Shown: positions 45,298 through 53,908 of the stretch, piece by piece
Position numbering within the stretch: the first letter of the stretch is position 1
Layout of the letters: each line of letters begins with the position of its first letter
DNA from: Microbacterium sp. Se63.02b
GTDB taxonomy: Bacteria > Actinomycetota > Actinomycetes > Actinomycetales > Microbacteriaceae
Length of the DNA stretch: 64,000 bases
Direction of reading: 5' to 3'
NCBI RefSeq assembly: GCF_014171575.1
Contig: NZ_CP050453.1
Coordinates: 2,976,001-3,040,000, forward strand
Position numbers and translations under genes: made by a program
The notes under the pieces: generated by a model
What the model was told of the DNA's origin: nothing
The model's database searches: none
The model's input: the letters and a program-made list of their open reading frames with translations, nothing else

Positions 45298-46077
45298 GTG
45301 TCCAAGAGCATCGAAGTCAACGACCTGAACGTCTACTACAGCGACTTCCTCGCTGTGGAGGGCGTCTCCCTCGACATCCAGCCGCGCAGCGTCACGGCCT
45401 TCATCGGCCCTTCCGGCTGCGGCAAGTCCACGTTCCTGCGCACGCTCAACCGCATGCACGAGGTCATCCCCGGGGCCCGCGTCGAGGGCGAGGTGCTTCT
45501 CGACGGCAAGGACCTCTACGGCCCCGGGATCGACCCTGTGCTCGTGCGCCGTCAGGTGGGCATGGTGTTCCAGCGCCCGAACCCGTTCCCGACGATGTCG
45601 ATCAAGGAGAACGTGCTCGCGGGTGTGAAGCTCAACAACAGCCGCATGTCGAAGAGCGATCAGGACGCCCTGGTCGAGAAGTCGCTCACCGGCGCGAACC
45701 TGTGGAACGAGGTCAAGGACCGCCTCGACAAGCCGGGCTCCGGCCTCTCCGGCGGCCAGCAGCAGCGTCTGTGCATCGCTCGCGCCATCGCCGTGTCGCC
45801 GCAGGTGCTGCTGATGGACGAGCCCTGCTCTGCCCTCGACCCCATCTCGACCTATGCGATCGAGGAGCTGATCGGCGAGCTCAAGAACGAGTTCACGATC
45901 GTGATCGTCACGCACAACATGCAGCAGGCGAGCCGTGTCTCCGACAAGACCGCGTTCTTCAACATCGCCGGCACCGGAAAGCCCGGCAAGCTCATCGAGT
46001 ACGACGACACGACCAGCATCTTCACGACGCCGAGCGTCCAGGCCACGGAGGACTACGTCTCCGGACGCTTCGGGTGA
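45298..46077 (+). CDS. pstB: Phosphate ABC transporter ATPase PstB
   Basis: GTG 45298 with CAAGGAAC upstream gives 259 residues. Walker A is '[19 protein letters not shown]', the Q-loop '[13 protein letters not shown]', the signature 'LSGGQQQRL', Walker B '[13 protein letters not shown]' and the switch 'VTHNMQQA'. It drives PstSCA import. No PhoU gene follows; phoU is at 33,314. Confidence 0.94.
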   Translation: MSKSIEVNDLNVYYSDFLAVEGVSLDIQPRSVTAFIGPSGCGKSTFLRTLNRMHEVIPGARVEGEVLLDGKDLYGPGIDPVLVRRQVGMVFQRPNPFPTMSIKENVLAGVKLNNSRMSKSDQDALVEKSLTGANLWNEVKDRLDKPGSGLSGGQQQRLCIARAIAVSPQVLLMDEPCSALDPISTYAIEELIGELKNEFTIVIVTHNMQQASRVSDKTAFFNIAGTGKPGKLIEYDDTTSIFTTPSVQATEDYVSGRFG

Positions 46078-46223
46078 CCACTGTGCCGGAAGCGGCGCCC
46101 TTTTCGGCAGCACACGCGGCCGCTGCCCGGCCGGTGCGGATGGCTAGGCTGGATGGAACGCACATGCCGGATCCCTGTCCCTCGCAGCGAGGCGTCGGCC
46201 CGGCGCTCTGAGAAGGAGTCACC

Positions 46224-47266
46224 ATGAAGGCTGTCCGGTTCACTGCTTGGAAGACGTTCCCCTCGATCGAGGAGGTGCCGCGACCTGTCCCCGGTCCCGG
46301 CGAGGTGCTGCTCAAGATCGCCGGTGCGGGTGCGTGCCACTCCGATGTGGCCGTGTTCGAGCAGTTCGACGAGAGCATGGGCGAGCAGCTCGCTCCGGCC
46401 TACACGCTCGGGCACGAGAACTCGGGGTGGATCGAAGAGGTCGGCCCCGGGGTGACCGGCGTGAAGGTGGGGGACGCCTTCCTGTCGTACGGTCCGATCG
46501 GCTGCCAGCACTGTCCGGCCTGCTCCCGCGGACAGGACACGTACTGCTACAACGCCGCGACCCAGCCCTACCTCGCCACCGGCCTCGGCCGCGACGGCGG
46601 GATGGCCGAGTACATGACGGTTCCGGCGCGCAACCTCGTTCCGCTCGGAGACGCGGACCCCATCACGGCGGCACCGCTCTCCGATGCCGGGCTCACGCCG
46701 TACCACGCGATCAAGCTCGCCCTCCCGAAACTGGCCGGTGGCGGGAAGTCCGCCCTGGTGATCGGACTCGGCGGACTCGGGCAGATCGCCGTCCAGATCC
46801 TCGCAGCCCTGACGGGCGCCGACATCTACGCCACCGACATGAAGCCCGAGGCGATGGCCGAGGCGCAGAAGTCGGGCGCCATCCCGATCGAGGGCGGCGA
46901 GGGACAGGCGGAGCGGATCCGGGAGGCGACGGGGGTCAGGGCGTCGACGCGGTGTTCGACTTCGTCGGCGTGACGCCGACGATCAAACTCGCACAGCAGG
47001 TCGTGGCTCGCCGCGGTCGCATCACGGTCGTCGGCGTCGCCGGAGGCCCCACCGACTGGAGCTTCTACACCAACCCGTACGAGGCGGAGCTGACGAACAC
47101 CTACTGGGGGACGATCGAGGAGCTCTACGAGGTCGTCGACCTGTACCGCAGCGGGAAGATCACGCCGCAGATCAAGACCTACCCGATGAGCCAGGCGCTG
47201 GACGCGTACCGCGATCTGCACGACGGAAAGCTCAGCGGACGCGCTGTCGTCACCCCGCACGCGTGA
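46224..47266 (+). pseudogene. Zinc-dependent alcohol dehydrogenase, frameshifted (probable sequencing error)
   Basis: ATG 46224 (AGAAGGAG upstream) opens the zinc/GroES part: 'GAGACHSDVAVFEQF', 'YTLGHENSGWIEEVGPGV' and four structural Cys in 'GCQHCPACSRGQDTYC', then the NAD loop 'VIGLGGLGQIAVQILAA'. At GGGGG (46931-46935) the frame is lost; the -1 frame continues 'GVDAVFDFVGVTPTIKLAQQ' to 'KLSGRAVVTPHA' at 47266. One more G gives a 347-residue medium-chain dehydrogenase of normal length. Substrate is not known. Confidence 0.87.
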
Positions 47267-47271
47267 ACGCC

Positions 47272-47302
47272 GCGGGCCGGAGCCGGAAGAGCTCCGGCCC
47301 GC
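47272..47302. terminator. Terminator between convergent alcohol dehydrogenase and pabC genes
   Basis: GCGGGCCGGAGC and GCTCCGGCCCGC form a perfect 12-bp stem around CGGAAGA, between two convergent genes. Confidence 0.75.
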
Positions 47303-47329
47303 TCGGCGAGGTCGCAGAGCGTACGGGCT

Positions 47330-48214
47330 TCAGTCGCGGGGCGAGAGCAGGTAGGCGTTGAGCTCGTCCGTCAGCGACACGTCCACGGAGAGGGAGGCGC
47401 CGTCGATCGCCGTGATCGCCGCGGCGAGGCGCACACTGGATACCAGCCAGGCGGCATCCGCGCGAGGCAGGTCGGACGCGGGGATGCGTTCGTAGTCCGT
47501 CTCGAAGCCCTGGGCCGCGAGGTGCTCGTAGACGCTCAGCTGGGTGGTGCCGTGCAGGATGCCGCCGTTCGGCGCCGGGGTCACGAAGCGGTCGCCGAAG
47601 CGGAGGATGAGCGATGCGGTCGGCGCCTCGAGCACGAAGCCGTCGCTCGAGAGGAAGATCGCATCGTCGGCGCCGCGGCGGTGGGCCTCCCGCAGAGCGG
47701 CCATGTTCACCGCGTAGGACAGCGTCTTGGCGCCCAGCAGCAGCCACGGCGCCCGCTCGGCCGCCCCGAGGTCGTATCCGCGGTCGAGCGTGACCACGCG
47801 CACCCCGTTCGCGCGTACCGCCGAGAAGTCGGCGGCGGGCGCAGCCGTCACCCATGCGGTCGGCGTGGGACCGTGCTCGACACCGCGACTAAGGATCAGC
47901 TTGATCACGGACTCCCCCGCCCCGAGCTGTGCGGCCGCACGCTCGACAGCCTGCCGCCACTGCATGAGGTTCGGAACGGGCAGATCGCACAGACGGGCGG
48001 AGTGCGCGAGGCGCTCCAGGTGCGGAACGACCTCCTGCGCGTGCCCGTCGATGACGCCGATCGACTCGAACACGCCGTCTCCGCGCTGTGTGCTCAGCTC
48101 TCCCACGCTCAGCGCGGGCGCTGCCGCATCCACCTGCGTGAAGGTGTCGCCGTAGTCGGAGCGCTGCTCGTCGGCAGCGACGGGATCGATCATGAGTGCG
48201 AAGCGCCCGGTCAT
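47330..48214 (-). CDS. pabC: Aminodeoxychorismate lyase / class IV aminotransferase
   Basis: The 294-residue protein has fold-type IV PLP features: 'GDGVFESIGVIDG', the PLP lysine Lys163 in 'LLGAKTLSYAVNMAALREA', 'GADDAIFLSSDGFVLEAPTA' and 'PNGGILHGTTQLSVYEHLA'. These fit PabC, which forms 4-aminobenzoate for folate; a branched-chain or D-amino acid aminotransferase is a less likely alternative, since no other folate gene is near. Confidence 0.82.
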   Translation of the reverse strand: MTGRFALMIDPVAADEQRSDYGDTFTQVDAAAPALSVGELSTQRGDGVFESIGVIDGHAQEVVPHLERLAHSARLCDLPVPNLMQWRQAVERAAAQLGAGESVIKLILSRGVEHGPTPTAWVTAAPAADFSAVRANGVRVVTLDRGYDLGAAERAPWLLLGAKTLSYAVNMAALREAHRRGADDAIFLSSDGFVLEAPTASLILRFGDRFVTPAPNGGILHGTTQLSVYEHLAAQGFETDYERIPASDLPRADAAWLVSSVRLAAAITAIDGASLSVDVSLTDELNAYLLSPRD

Positions 48215-48257
48215 GGTCCGAGCCTAGAGGGCGGGAATACCTCGGGCCTCATCGCGT

Positions 48258-48366
48258 TACAATGGAACGGCCGGGCCGCATAACCCCGGGCTCCATTTTT
48301 TGCCGCTTCGAGCGGCCTTCCGCCGAGAGGCGTTCTTGCGGCCCGGTCTTTCTCTGTCCGGGCCGC
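48258..48366 (+). ncRNA. Candidate structured RNA region (tandem hairpins with terminator-like T run)
   Basis: The gap between the divergent pabC start and the end of the gene at 48389 contains TACAAT (48258-48263), a good -10, overlapping the base of a GC-rich hairpin that ends in CTCCATTTTTT (48291-48301). Further hairpins follow: GCCGC-TTCGA-GCGGC and GCGGCCCGG with CCGGGCCGC (about 48338-48366). No good -35 is visible. The first hairpin with its T run acts like a plus-strand terminator; on the minus strand the region would be a leader for pabC. Strand and function are open. Confidence 0.35.
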
Positions 48367-48388
48367 CTCCGCGCCGCGGCGCGACGCC

Positions 48389-49019
48389 TCAGGCGAGGGC
48401 GCCCATGCGCCACAGCACCGCAGCCGCCGTCAGGTCCTGGGCATAGCTGCTCAGTCGAAGAGCGCGTCTGGTCAGCTCGCTGGCACGCGCCGGTTCGGTC
48501 TGCTCGTAGTCGTCTGCCGTGTGCGTGGCCCCCGAGGCCTGCACCCGACAGAACGCCCCGGCGCGGTCCAGCGCGACCGCGAAGTCGCCGCGGAACGCCC
48601 CGCGCAGAATCGTGTCGATGAGTGCGACGAGTTCGTCCGGGCTCGCCGGTACCGGGGCACCCGCGATCACGACGTCGGCCGAGGGCAGTTCGACCCGCCC
48701 GCGGTCGTAGAGCAGTGCTGCGGTGCGAGGGTCGGCGTGGATCGCCAGCTGCAGCACGTACAGACGCCACAGCGCGCCGGGCAGCGTGCGCGACGGCGCC
48801 TTCGACCACAACTCGGCGATCTCGTCTATGCCGTGCTCGGCGGTGAAGGCGACGAGACGTTCTGCGCTCGCCCCCGCTCTCGTCTGCGCGCACGCGGGTC
48901 AGCAGAGCCGATGCGGTGGCGTGCGCGACCCGCGTCTCCTCGGCGGGATCGTGCGCGCCGACGATGTTCTCGAACGCGGCGGTCGGTCGACGCACAGGGC
49001 GGTGGTGCTGCTCGGGCAT
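48389..49019 (-). pseudogene. Conserved actinobacterial protein of unknown function, frameshifted
   Basis: The first frame opens 'MPEQHHRPVRRPTAAFENIV' and 'GAHDPAEETRVAHATASALL', and is lost at GGGGG (48871-48875). Removing one G gives 'DESGASAERLVAFTAEHGID' and continues 'EIAELWSKAPSRTLPGALWR' and 'TAAVLWRMGALA', 209 residues in all. It is helical with no membrane segment or motif known to me. Micrococcales relatives are often mislabelled as RNA polymerase subunits; nothing here supports that. It ends in front of the hairpin region. Confidence 0.65.
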
Positions 49020-49048
49020 CCCTCCAGGGTACGCGCGATCGGCGACAC

Positions 49049-49876
49049 TCAGGCCGTGGGGATCACGATCACCGGGTCTGTGGTGGGCTGCCCGGTCGGC
49101 GATCCCCCGGCCTGCTCGACGGTCACAGCGATGGCGTCGCCCGCCTGCATATCACCCGCGAGAAGCGCCGTGGCGTCTCCGCCGTCGACGTCGAACACCC
49201 CGGCCGAGACGGGAGCGTCTCCGCGCACGAACCAGAGCTCGTAGGTCTCGCCCTCCGCCGGTGTCGGGATGCCGTCTGCGACGAGCACCGCCTTGCCGAC
49301 CGAGGCCGACCAGTGCGCCGTCGCGGTTCCTCCGTCGTCGAGGGCGACCGTGGCCTGCTCGGCATCTCCCGCCGCCTCGATCTCCTGCAGCGCCACGACG
49401 CTCGCTGGACGGTTGAGCTGATCGTTCAGGGCGACCGCGCCGACTCCCACCCCGACCAGGACGGCGAGGCATGCGGCGAGCGCGAACACCGCGCGCACCC
49501 ACCGCCGCGGTTTCGCCGGCGTCGGGTCGTGCGCGACCTCTGCGGACCCGGCGGACGGCACGTCTTCGGCGGACGGCGCGTCCGGCGAAGTGCGCACCGG
49601 GGCGGCGGCATCGCTCCGTCCGGCGTCATCCGGTCCCGCGACCTCGTTCTGCGGCGTCAGGGCGATCTGCGCGAGCAGCGCCGACCGGATGCTCGCGGGA
49701 GGATCGACGGTCGCCGTGGTCTCGGCGAGCATGCCTGCCGATGCGGCGTCCGCGTCGACGATCGTCTGCCACTCCGGGTGCTCGAGGAGGGCAGCGCGGA
49801 AACGTCGCTCGTCTTCTGCGGTGAGCGTGTGCAGGGCGGCGCCTGCCGCGAGCTCTGCGAAGTCCTTCTCGTTCAT
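49049..49876 (-). CDS. rskA: Anti-sigma factor RskA
   Basis: The 275-residue protein starts at ATG 49876, overlapping the sigma gene stop by four bases. The N-terminal anti-sigma part is 'DFAELAAGAALHTLTAEDER', a disordered Asp/Ala/Pro stretch follows, then one membrane helix (about residues 130-152) and an outer RskA domain with 'ASVGKAVLVADGIPTPAEGE' and 'TYELWFVRGD'. RskA holds SigK at the membrane until proteolysis frees it. Confidence 0.9.
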   Translation of the reverse strand: MNEKDFAELAAGAALHTLTAEDERRFRAALLEHPEWQTIVDADAASAGMLAETTATVDPPASIRSALLAQIALTPQNEVAGPDDAGRSDAAAPVRTSPDAPSAEDVPSAGSAEVAHDPTPAKPRRWVRAVFALAACLAVLVGVGVGAVALNDQLNRPASVVALQEIEAAGDAEQATVALDDGGTATAHWSASVGKAVLVADGIPTPAEGETYELWFVRGDAPVSAGVFDVDGGDATALLAGDMQAGDAIAVTVEQAGGSPTGQPTTDPVIVIPTA

Positions 49877-50472
49877 GCCGTCACCCCCATCGCCGTGCGC
49901 AGTCGGGTGAGCCCGTCTCGCATCCGTGTCTTTATGGTCCCCAGCGGCGCACCCACGAGGGCCGCGATCTCGTTCTGACTGTAACCGCCGTAATACGCCA
50001 GGACGAGCGCTTCGCGCTGCACCTCAGGAAGCTCCGAGAGTGCGCCGACGACCTTCTCGCCTTCGATCCCCAATTCCACCTGCTCTGCGACGCTGTCGTG
50101 AGCCACGCCGATGTCCTTGAACCCGGCGCGCACATCACGGTCGGCGCTCGACTGCGAAGCCCGCACCCGGTCGACGGCCCGACGATGCGCGATCGTCATG
50201 ACCCATGCTCGTCCCTGACCTCTGTTCGGAGCGAAGCGGGAAGCGGATTGCCAGATCTCCAGAAAGACCTCCTGAAGCACCTCTTCGCTCTGTGCGCGGT
50301 TCACCAGGACGCGGAGGATGAGGCCGAACGCGCGGGGAGAGAGGGCATCGTAGAGATCCGCGAAGGCAGCCTGGTCACCGCCGGCGACGCGCACGAGGAG
50401 GTCGCCGACAGCATCCTGCGTCGCGCCGTCCTCCGGGACGTCCATTCCGTCGATGACCATCTCCACAAGCAT
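49873..50472 (-). CDS. sigK: ECF sigma factor SigK
   Basis: ATG 50472 has AGAGGAG upstream; the longer frame to 50547 overlaps dipZ. The 199-residue protein has sigma region 2 with 'FADLYDALSPRAFGLILRVL' and 'EVLQEVFLEIWQSASRF', and region 4 with 'LPEVQREALVLAYYGGYSQN' and 'EIAALVGAPLGTIKTRMRDG'. Its place between dipZ and rskA, with a fasciclin gene divergent, is the gene set controlled by SigK in mycobacteria. Confidence 0.9.
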   Translation of the reverse strand: MLVEMVIDGMDVPEDGATQDAVGDLLVRVAGGDQAAFADLYDALSPRAFGLILRVLVNRAQSEEVLQEVFLEIWQSASRFAPNRGQGRAWVMTIAHRRAVDRVRASQSSADRDVRAGFKDIGVAHDSVAEQVELGIEGEKVVGALSELPEVQREALVLAYYGGYSQNEIAALVGAPLGTIKTRMRDGLTRLRTAMGVTA

Positions 50473-50503
50473 GCCGTATCTCCTCTCCGTTCCCGCGCAG
50501 ACG

Positions 50504-52216
50504 TCACCCGAACGTGAAGGAATAGACCTCGACACCGGGAGGCACATCGAGTGTGAGCGTGCCTTCGGCGATGTCGTCCTGCTTCACGAGTTCGTACGAC
50601 CGCGGAGTCCCGTCGACCGCCACGGTCTCGGACGAGCCGTCGTCGCGGCGGACCACGATGTCGCCCGACCCGGCCACCACGATCCGCACTTCGGCGGCGT
50701 GGTACTCGAGGCTGATCTCTCCCGCGTCCCCCTCCGGCGTCGCATACTGCGTCTCGATGGTCCAGTCGCCGTCCAGCGCGAAGCTGTCCGCCGGCTGATC
50801 CTTCGGGAATTCGTACGTGTTCGTGCCCCGGCGGTACTCGCCGTCTCCGCCGTAGTTCACGTCCTTCGAGGAGCCGAGGAACGTCTCCCTGGTGGTCGAT
50901 CCCACATCCGGGGTGTCATCCTCGACATCGGTGGCCGCCGGCAGCTGCACCCCGGGATCGGCGTCTTTCAGCAACTCCCGGATCATGGACTCGGTTGCGG
51001 CGTAGTTGCCCTCACCGAAGGAGATGTGCCGGACGGTGCCCTCCGCGTCGATCAGGTAGTGCGCAGGCCAGTACCGGTTGCGGTAGTTCGTCCACGTCGA
51101 CAGGTTGTTGTCGAGGGCGACGGGATACTCGATGCCGAAATCGCGTGCCCCGGCCGCCACGTTCCCCGGGTTCTTCTCGAAGGCGTACTCCGGAGAGTGG
51201 ATGCCGATCACCTGGAGACCCGCATCGCGATAGGTCTCATCCCAGGCGACGACGTGCGGGATCGACCGCTGGCAGTTGATGCACGAGTACGCCCAGAAGT
51301 CGATCAGCACCACCTGGCCGCGCAGGTCCTTCAGGTCGAGGGCCTCCCCGTCGGGGGTGTTGAGCCATTCCTGGATGCCCTTGATCGAGGGGGCGGTCCC
51401 GCAGGACTCGAGTTCCTCGGCGCCGTTGGTGCACTTGTCGAGGTCCTTGTTCTCCTCGTTCACGAGTCCGCCCAGATCGAGGGCGTCCTGCACCTGTTCG
51501 GAATCGGCGATCTGCTCCTGCAGCGGAGCCGTGTAGTCGGGCAGCAGCCGCTGCAGTGCCTGCGGCACGTTGAACACCAGACCGACGGCGAGCGCGATCA
51601 TGGCGATGCCCGCGGCGATGCGCAGCCCGCGCTCCTTCGACCGGAACGAGCGGATGCGCTCCACGACGCTGCGGCCCGCGAGCGCGAAGATCAGCAGGGG
51701 AACGGCGACCCCGATCGCGAACGACACCGTCAGCAGCACGGTTCCGATGCCGATCTGCCCGGTGGACCCTGCGACGATGATGGCGGCCAGCACCGGGCCG
51801 GCGCACGGCACGAAGACCGCTCCGAGGGCGAGTCCGACCCCGAAGCCGCTCCCCCGGTTCTTCACCTCGCGCTGGCCGAACCGCTGGAACGGGCGCTCGA
51901 GGATGTGCTGGAACCTCGGCACGATGAGACCGACTCCGATGATGACGAGCACCGCGATGCCGACCCATCGGATGATGTCCTGCGGCAGATTCAGCAGCCC
52001 GAGGAGCAGGGAGCCACCCAGGGTCACGAGCGTGAAGCTCAGCACGAGGCCCGCGATCACGAAGTACGGTCTGCTCCGCCGTGCCGGCACCACTTCGTCG
52101 TCGTACTTCGCGGACTGTGCGCCTCCGGTGAGGAAGATCACGGGAAGCACGGGCAGGATGCACGGCGAGATGCCGGTGATGAGCCCGCCGAGCAGGCCGA
52201 TGATGATCAGGTCCAT
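50504..52216 (-). CDS. dipZ: DipZ-like protein (CcdA transporter fused to thioredoxin and C-terminal beta domain)
   Basis: ATG 52216 gives 570 residues; the frame upstream to 52345 covers the promoter and is rejected. Six helices form a CcdA/DsbD-type core with the Cys pair Cys19 ('GISPCILPVLP') and Cys138 ('VFVPCAGPVLAA'). A TlpA-like thioredoxin domain has active-site Cys312/Cys315 ('YSCINCQRS'), and a beta-rich domain (about 430-570) completes the DipZ form. It passes electrons to outer-side disulphides. A SigK-like promoter lies just upstream, and sigK follows 31 bases after the stop. Confidence 0.9.
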   Translation of the reverse strand: MDLIIIGLLGGLITGISPCILPVLPVIFLTGGAQSAKYDDEVVPARRSRPYFVIAGLVLSFTLVTLGGSLLLGLLNLPQDIIRWVGIAVLVIIGVGLIVPRFQHILERPFQRFGQREVKNRGSGFGVGLALGAVFVPCAGPVLAAIIVAGSTGQIGIGTVLLTVSFAIGVAVPLLIFALAGRSVVERIRSFRSKERGLRIAAGIAMIALAVGLVFNVPQALQRLLPDYTAPLQEQIADSEQVQDALDLGGLVNEENKDLDKCTNGAEELESCGTAPSIKGIQEWLNTPDGEALDLKDLRGQVVLIDFWAYSCINCQRSIPHVVAWDETYRDAGLQVIGIHSPEYAFEKNPGNVAAGARDFGIEYPVALDNNLSTWTNYRNRYWPAHYLIDAEGTVRHISFGEGNYAATESMIRELLKDADPGVQLPAATDVEDDTPDVGSTTRETFLGSSKDVNYGGDGEYRRGTNTYEFPKDQPADSFALDGDWTIETQYATPEGDAGEISLEYHAAEVRIVVAGSGDIVVRRDDGSSETVAVDGTPRSYELVKQDDIAEGTLTLDVPPGVEVYSFTFG

Positions 52217-52240
52217 GAGGTCCCCACTTCTGTCAGGACC

Positions 52241-52268
52241 TGTTCGCTCCGGGGGCGTGAACGGATTG
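52241..52268 (-). promoter_or_regulatory. Putative SigK promoter for dipZ-sigK-rskA
   Basis: On the minus strand, -35 CAATCC (52268-52263) and -10 CGAACA (52246-52241) are 16 bases apart, 24 bases upstream of the dipZ start. The known SigK consensus is CCATCC and CCGAAT. Confidence 0.65.
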
Positions 52269-52303
52269 GATCCGGGCGCTCCGGAACTTTTCTGAGATTT
52301 CTC

Positions 52304-52331
52304 CCATCCGATCCGGAGGGGGTTCCGAACA
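52304..52331 (+). promoter_or_regulatory. Putative SigK promoter for the fasciclin gene
   Basis: -35 CCATCC (52304-52309) and -10 CGAACA (52326-52331) with a 16-base spacer match the known SigK consensus CCATCC/CCGAAT and mirror the promoter on the other strand. Confidence 0.7.
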
Positions 52332-52380
52332 GCACTCGACGCCACGGAGAGGCCGTGGCTCAGTTCTGAAGGAGCTCGAC

Positions 52381-53040
52381 ATGTTCAGCACCAAGAAGAA
52401 GGTCACCGCAGCAGTCACTCTCGGACTGGCGAGCGCGTTCCTGCTCTCCGCCTGTTCGATGGGCAGCGGCAGCACCACGGAGGAGTCCACCGAGCCCAAG
52501 GCACCGGAGACGTCGGAGTCGACGCCGATGGAGATGGACCCGGCGGCGAACCTCGTCGGTCCCGGATGCGCCGCGTACGCGGACGCCGTGCCGGACGGCG
52601 CAGGATCGATCCAGGGCATGTCCCAGGATCCCGTCGCCGTCGCCGCGTCCAACAACCCGCTGCTGACGACGCTGGTCGCCGCGGTGAGCGGACAGCTCAA
52701 CCCGGATGTCAACCTCGTCGACACGCTCAACGGCGACGAGTTCACGGTGTTCGCACCCGTGGATGACGCCTTCGCGAAGATCGACCCGGCGACCATCGAG
52801 GCGCTCAAGACCGACAGCGCGACGCTCAGCTCGATCCTGACGTACCACGTGGTTCCCGGCCAGATCGAGCCCGCCGACATCGAGGGCATGCACACGACCG
52901 TTCAGGGTGCAGACCTCGAGGTCACCGGCAGCGGTGACGAGTGGATGGTCAACGACGCCAACATCGTCTGCGGTGGAGTCCAGACCGCGAACGCGACCGT
53001 GTACCTGATCGACACGGTCCTCATGCCCCCGGCTGAGTAA
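52381..53040 (+). CDS. Fasciclin-domain lipoprotein (MPT83-like)
   Basis: ATG 52381 follows GAAGGAG. The 219-residue protein has a signal peptide with lipobox 'LLSAC' (Cys25), a Ser/Thr/Glu-rich linker, and one FAS1 domain from about residue 80: '[15 protein letters not shown]', '[19 protein letters not shown]' and '[13 protein letters not shown]'. It matches the SigK-controlled MPT70/MPT83 proteins of mycobacteria. A conserved Cys pair ('GPGCAAYAD', 'NIVCGGVQT') may be a DipZ-assisted disulphide. Confidence 0.92.
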   Translation: MFSTKKKVTAAVTLGLASAFLLSACSMGSGSTTEESTEPKAPETSESTPMEMDPAANLVGPGCAAYADAVPDGAGSIQGMSQDPVAVAASNNPLLTTLVAAVSGQLNPDVNLVDTLNGDEFTVFAPVDDAFAKIDPATIEALKTDSATLSSILTYHVVPGQIEPADIEGMHTTVQGADLEVTGSGDEWMVNDANIVCGGVQTANATVYLIDTVLMPPAE

Positions 53041-53115
53041 GCACGGGATGGCCGGGAGGAGGACCCGGTAGGCACCCTTCGCGGGGAGCAGGGGGAGGAT
53101 CCCCCGTGAAGGAGT

Positions 53116-53150
53116 GGGGCCGTCGGCGGACATGGATCGCTGACGGCCCC
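53116..53150 (+). terminator. Terminator after the fasciclin gene
   Basis: GGGGCCGTC (53116-53124) pairs with GACGGCCCC (53142-53150), with a further short inner pairing GCG/CGC. TCGTCGT follows. Confidence 0.65.
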
Positions 53151-53177
53151 TCGTCGTGCGCACTAGACTGGACGCAG

Positions 53178-53250
53178 GGGCCTCTAGCTCAGTCGGCAGA
53201 GCATCGGACTTTTAATCCGCGGGTCGTGGGTTCGAGCCCCACGGGGCCCA
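53178..53250 (+). tRNA. tRNA-Lys (anticodon TTT)
   Basis: The 73-base gene has acceptor stem GGGCCTC/GGGGCCC with one G-T pair, D arm GCTC/GAGC, anticodon loop CTTTTAA giving TTT, and T loop GTTCGAGCC. CCA is not fully encoded. A hairpin ACGCCGC/GCGGCGT (53257-53273) follows directly and may end the transcript. Confidence 0.93.
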
Positions 53251-53278
53251 CCGCACACGCCGCCTCGCGGCGTCCGTC

Positions 53279-53737
53279 TCAGGATTCGCCGTCGTGCGTG
53301 CCCGCGAGGAGCTCATCGCGGATCTCCGCCACACCGCTCGGCAGCGACTCGCCCTCGAGCTCGAACACCGGCGCGTCCGGCGTCCCGCCGATCGCGCACA
53401 CCGCGACCGTGTCCTGATCGTCCAGCGTCTTCGGGATCACGACGAACCAGAGCGACTTCTCTCCCAGGTACTCGGTCGTCGCCATGTCGCTGAAGTACGT
53501 CGCATCCGGTGCGAGCGGCCTGGTCTTGTCCGTGCAGAGCGTGACGAGCTCGGCGCCGGTGAATTCTGCGCCCGTCTCGACAGGGTCGGGCGTCGCGGAA
53601 GACGACGACGACGGCGAAGGGGACGGCGACGGCGAGTTCGACGTCTCGACCGGCGTGGGGCTCGGTGCGGGCTCGGGAGCACAGCCCGCGAGCAGGATGA
53701 GCGCCGGCAGAAGGACGAGAGCAGGACGAAGACGCAT
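53279..53737 (-). CDS. Small lipoprotein
   Basis: The 152-residue protein has signal peptide 'MRLRPALVLLPALILLAGC' with lipobox LAGC (Cys19), then a long Ser/Pro/Thr linker, and a soluble domain from about residue 58 with two Cys ('ELVTLCTDKTRPLA', 'TVAVCAIGGTPDAP'). It is convergent to tRNA-Lys. Function unknown. Confidence 0.8.
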   Translation of the reverse strand: MRLRPALVLLPALILLAGCAPEPAPSPTPVETSNSPSPSPSPSSSSSATPDPVETGAEFTGAELVTLCTDKTRPLAPDATYFSDMATTEYLGEKSLWFVVIPKTLDDQDTVAVCAIGGTPDAPVFELEGESLPSGVAEIRDELLAGTHDGES

Positions 53738-53908
53738 GTCTGGATGCTATCGACCCGGTACCGGTTTCGCGGTCGCGCACTCCGACGCATCGCGGTTCTC
53801 CTGTATCACCGCCGTGGCGCAGCGACCACCCCCTTCCGCACCGCGTTCCCCCGCGAGAGAGTCGAAGCGTCCCCGAACGGCGGACGACTCTCGACGAAAG
53901 GACGATCC

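Noticed and set aside
50453..52369. Long plus-strand open frame opposite dipZ and sigK promoter region
   Set aside because: It is Arg/His-rich, without domains, and antisense to well-supported genes.
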